This document shows, piece by piece, positions 6,760-8,568 of a stretch of DNA of 8,568 nt. Positions within the stretch are counted from its first letter, which is position 1. Every line of letters begins with the position of its first letter. The DNA comes from Bacillota bacterium (GTDB lineage: Bacteria; Bacillota; Bacilli; Desulfuribacillales; Desulfuribacillaceae). Under the pieces are notes generated by a model that ran no database searches, was not told the origin of the DNA, and worked only from the letters and a program-made list of their open reading frames with translations. The stretch covers positions 1-8,568 of the forward strand of contig JAEWFW010000011.1 of assembly GCA_023388635.1 (NCBI GenBank), in the 5' to 3' direction. A program made the position numbers and the translations under genes.

Positions 6760-6853
6760 ACCGTTTTAAAGGCAAATTTGCAGAAATGCAGAGACGCAAA
6801 GCCACAGGTCTAAAGATTATTGTATATCAATGACGGCTGGGTTGCAGAAAGGT
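6760..6853 (+). ncRNA. Cyclic-di-GMP-I (GEMM-I) riboswitch aptamer
   Basis: The conserved core is present in order: GGCAAA (6771-6776), a 6-bp helix TTTGCA/TGCAGA (6777-6782 with 6787-6792) capped by the GAAA tetraloop (6783-6786), then GAC-GC-AAA-GCC (6793-6803). Next comes a second hairpin closed by GCC/GGC (6801-6803 with 6835-6837) that contains the tetraloop-receptor-like GGTCTAAAG and AATGAC, and finally GGGTTGC (6839-6845). The 2-bp GC/GC plus AAA/GAC internal loop below the capped helix is the hallmark of this class. Flanks ACC-TTTT (6760-6767) and GAAAGGT (6847-6853) can close the element. The base that separates c-di-GMP from cGAMP binders in this class appears to be G (6771) by hand alignment, favouring c-di-GMP. 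A terminator directly follows, so it controls the stalk-domain gene at 6943. Confidence 0.92.
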
Positions 6854-6869
6854 AGAGAAGGTGTGAGTG

Positions 6870-6900
6870 CTTCTATGCTTCTTCGGCATAGAAGTTTTTT
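6870..6900 (+). terminator. Riboswitch expression platform: intrinsic terminator with competing antiterminator
   Basis: A perfect 9-bp stem, CTTCTATGC (6870-6878) with GCATAGAAG (6886-6894), is followed by six T (6895-6900), 42 bp before the next start codon. The left arm can instead pair with GTAGAGAAG at 6852-6860 (eight of nine positions, one G-U, one mismatch), an antiterminator that touches the 3' closing strand of the aptamer at 6852-6853. Confidence 0.9.
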
Positions 6901-6942
6901 ATATATTCAAGCAAATCATTAACGAGAAGGGCAAGGTGTATT

Positions 6943-8412
6943 ATGGGCGGATATATTATGGAAGGAAATACGAGGCGATTGCCTGAAGTTTTGAGTGTGT
7001 TATTGCTATTTATATCGATTAGCTTGCTACTTTTGAGTCCTCAAATAGCGAGCGCAGAGACCAAACACATACAGGTACAAATTAATGGTGAGACATTAAT
7101 GACTGATGTGGCACCAGTTATGATTGATGGCAGAGTCATGGTTCCGTTTAAAGCGATTTTTACAGCATTGGGTGTGACTGACATTGTCTGGGAAGATCAG
7201 ACGAAAACGGTAAAAGCAGCTAAAGGTGAAACCACGATAGAATTGCAAATTGATCGCAATATTGCGATTGTCAACGGACAGGAGATAGAGCTTGATGTAA
7301 CGCCGCAAATCGTCAATGGCAGAACGCTCGTGCCCGCGAGATTTGTTGCAGAAACATTGGATATGGATGTTCAATGGGTGCCGAAGATTAATATGGTTAT
7401 TATAAAGCCTAAAGAAGCAGATATAGCATATTTTGAAAATCGATATATGCGAGTGCCCTTAAAATATAGCGTGCCAATGAAGATAGATGAGTATTCGTAT
7501 ACGGTAATGTTGGAAGAGTATACAATTATGGTTGTCAATACGCTAGTTCCGCCGGTTTCCAATTTTGAGCTATATGTTGCGGCTGGAGTTAATAACATCG
7601 CGAGTGCATTTGATTTGAAAAGTGTTGAAGAAATAGCCTATAAGGGCAAAAAGGCATATAAAATTTCTTTTACAGCAGATAATTATCAATGGGAACAAAT
7701 TTTGGGGCAAGAGCTAGAAGAAGATGGATTTGATTTATTTTTAAAAGATCAGCAATTGCATTTTATCACGACAATTTGTCAAGATAATATTGGCAATATG
7801 CATCAGTTTCTTGCTCTATCAAATGATAGTGAGAGTTTAGAAAATAGTTATCAAGAAACAGTAATTCCTTTCATAGAGACTGTAGAGTATTTGAATACAA
7901 ATTACGTCGATGAAACGTATGATAAAATAGTAACAGAGAATTTTACCTTGACAACAAGACAGATATGGGAAGTTCTACATGGGGACGAAATAGAGAATGA
8001 ATTACAAGTTGAATTTAATGCCCTTTCTGCTTTTGTGATTTCCAATGGCGGAACTTTAGAAGATTTAGGGTTAGAAGGTATAGATTTCGTAGACTTTGTT
8101 CACGGGTATTTTTACCATTTAGAAGAGGAATATGAGCTGTTGGATACTTGGTATGACGAATATGAATATGAAGATTTGGGTTATTATGTGTACGAGTTTT
8201 ATTTTGAGCATGAAAAAGAATTGATAATGTATGACGGAACAAAAGTTACATATATAGAAAGTGTTGAATATCTAATGTTTGAAAACAAGCGTGGAGAAGT
8301 GAGCGTGACGATATTTTATACTCCGTTAGATGATATAGAAGTCACATATGATTATTACTTGGAAGTACTCCAAGGGCTTGAAATCAGGGATACGTTAAGT
8401 AAAGAATTGTAA
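6943..8412 (+). CDS. Secreted copper amine oxidase N-terminal (stalk) domain protein under c-di-GMP riboswitch control
   Basis: The 489-residue protein has a signal peptide (hydrophobic 16-31, likely cut after ASA at 38). Residues ~39-156 form the stalk fold named after the copper amine oxidase N-terminus, with the two typical motifs 'DGRVMVPFKAIFTALG' and 'NGRTLVPARFVAETLDMDV'. No catalytic amine oxidase domain follows. Residues ~160-315 look like a separate globular domain I do not recognise with confidence (it opens 'MRVPLKYSVPMKIDEYSYTV', faintly like PsbP/DUF1795-type folds). Residues ~316-489 are acidic and aromatic, extreme at 372-428. No lipobox, LPXTG or membrane anchor is seen, so it may be secreted or bound to the wall by the stalk domain. 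AAGGTG (6933-6938) lies 4 bp before the chosen ATG; ATG at 6958 is a possible alternative and keeps the signal peptide. The riboswitch upstream implies a surface or matrix role tied to the motile/sessile switch. Confidence 0.85.
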   Translation: MGGYIMEGNTRRLPEVLSVLLLFISISLLLLSPQIASAETKHIQVQINGETLMTDVAPVMIDGRVMVPFKAIFTALGVTDIVWEDQTKTVKAAKGETTIELQIDRNIAIVNGQEIELDVTPQIVNGRTLVPARFVAETLDMDVQWVPKINMVIIKPKEADIAYFENRYMRVPLKYSVPMKIDEYSYTVMLEEYTIMVVNTLVPPVSNFELYVAAGVNNIASAFDLKSVEEIAYKGKKAYKISFTADNYQWEQILGQELEEDGFDLFLKDQQLHFITTICQDNIGNMHQFLALSNDSESLENSYQETVIPFIETVEYLNTNYVDETYDKIVTENFTLTTRQIWEVLHGDEIENELQVEFNALSAFVISNGGTLEDLGLEGIDFVDFVHGYFYHLEEEYELLDTWYDEYEYEDLGYYVYEFYFEHEKELIMYDGTKVTYIESVEYLMFENKRGEVSVTIFYTPLDDIEVTYDYYLEVLQGLEIRDTLSKEL

Positions 8413-8568
8413 AAAAAATTTTTTAGCACGATAATTATCCTTAGACCAGCTAATAAAAGTCAACACCTTTTTTGAAAAAGATATCATAAGAAAAATGGGT
8501 GTAACAAACCAAGCCATTGAAAAACCCGAACAATGACTGAAAAATATGGAAATTGCAATGGTTACGCA
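8413..8568. other. AT-rich tail without a supported gene
   Basis: After the stop, an A8-T6 tract (8411-8424) and an imperfect dyad ACACC (8463-8467) with GGTGT (8498-8502), flanking runs of T and A, are visible. Neither has the GC stem plus U-run of a good terminator. An ATG at 8533 opens a frame (MTEKYGNCNGYA) that runs off the window but has no ribosome site. Confidence 0.5.

Noticed and set aside
8463..8502. ACACC...GGTGT dyad as terminator of the stalk-protein gene
   Set aside because: The arms are only five bases with mismatched A/T runs inside a long loop, and no T-run follows the right arm.
8533..8568. Frame MTEKYGNCNGYA running off the right edge
   Set aside because: No ribosome site or promoter is visible and only twelve codons are present, so it cannot be supported.

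Overview
The window looks like a piece of a Gram-positive Bacillota chromosome. Ribosome binding sites are long GGAGG-type, terminators are hairpin plus U-run, a small lipoprotein has a Gram-positive-style leader, and the last gene carries the copper amine oxidase N-terminal (stalk) fold common in Paenibacillus, Tumebacillus and Alicyclobacillaceae. The genus cannot be fixed from this stretch. All genes lie on the plus strand.

Bases 1-1187: the 3' part of a CdaR/PucR-type transcription regulator, closed by a clear intrinsic terminator. It is a separate unit from what follows.

Bases 1188-6191: a complete operon for a membrane-bound molybdenum oxidoreductase of the DMSO reductase family. It starts with a promoter that has a perfect TATAAT but a poor -35 and a dyad near -41.5. 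A strongly structured leader of about 100 nt follows. The genes are a small lipoprotein of unknown function, a TorD-family maturation chaperone with a 21-bp tandem repeat at its start, the Tat-exported catalytic subunit (DmsA-like), the four-cluster iron-sulfur subunit (DmsB-like) and the quinol-oxidising membrane anchor (DmsC-like). A 14-bp terminator hairpin ends the unit. Gene spacing is tight (20-bp overlap, 12-bp gap, 12-bp gap, 4-bp overlap), so the five proteins are probably made together. Electrons should pass from quinol through DmsC and the Fe-S clusters to the molybdopterin site outside the membrane. The likely molybdenum ligand is cysteine, not the serine of classical DmsA, so the real substrate is open.

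Bases 6192-8568: AT-richer accessory DNA. It holds a short secreted protein with what looks like one WG-type repeat (own promoter), then a cyclic-di-GMP-I (GEMM-I) riboswitch with an intrinsic terminator, controlling a secreted two-motif stalk-domain protein with an unusual acidic, tyrosine-rich C-terminal part. The tail has no supported gene.

The points most worth pursuing are the riboswitch-controlled surface protein, the undescribed structured leader of the reductase operon, the lipoprotein at its head and the repeat-bearing chaperone.
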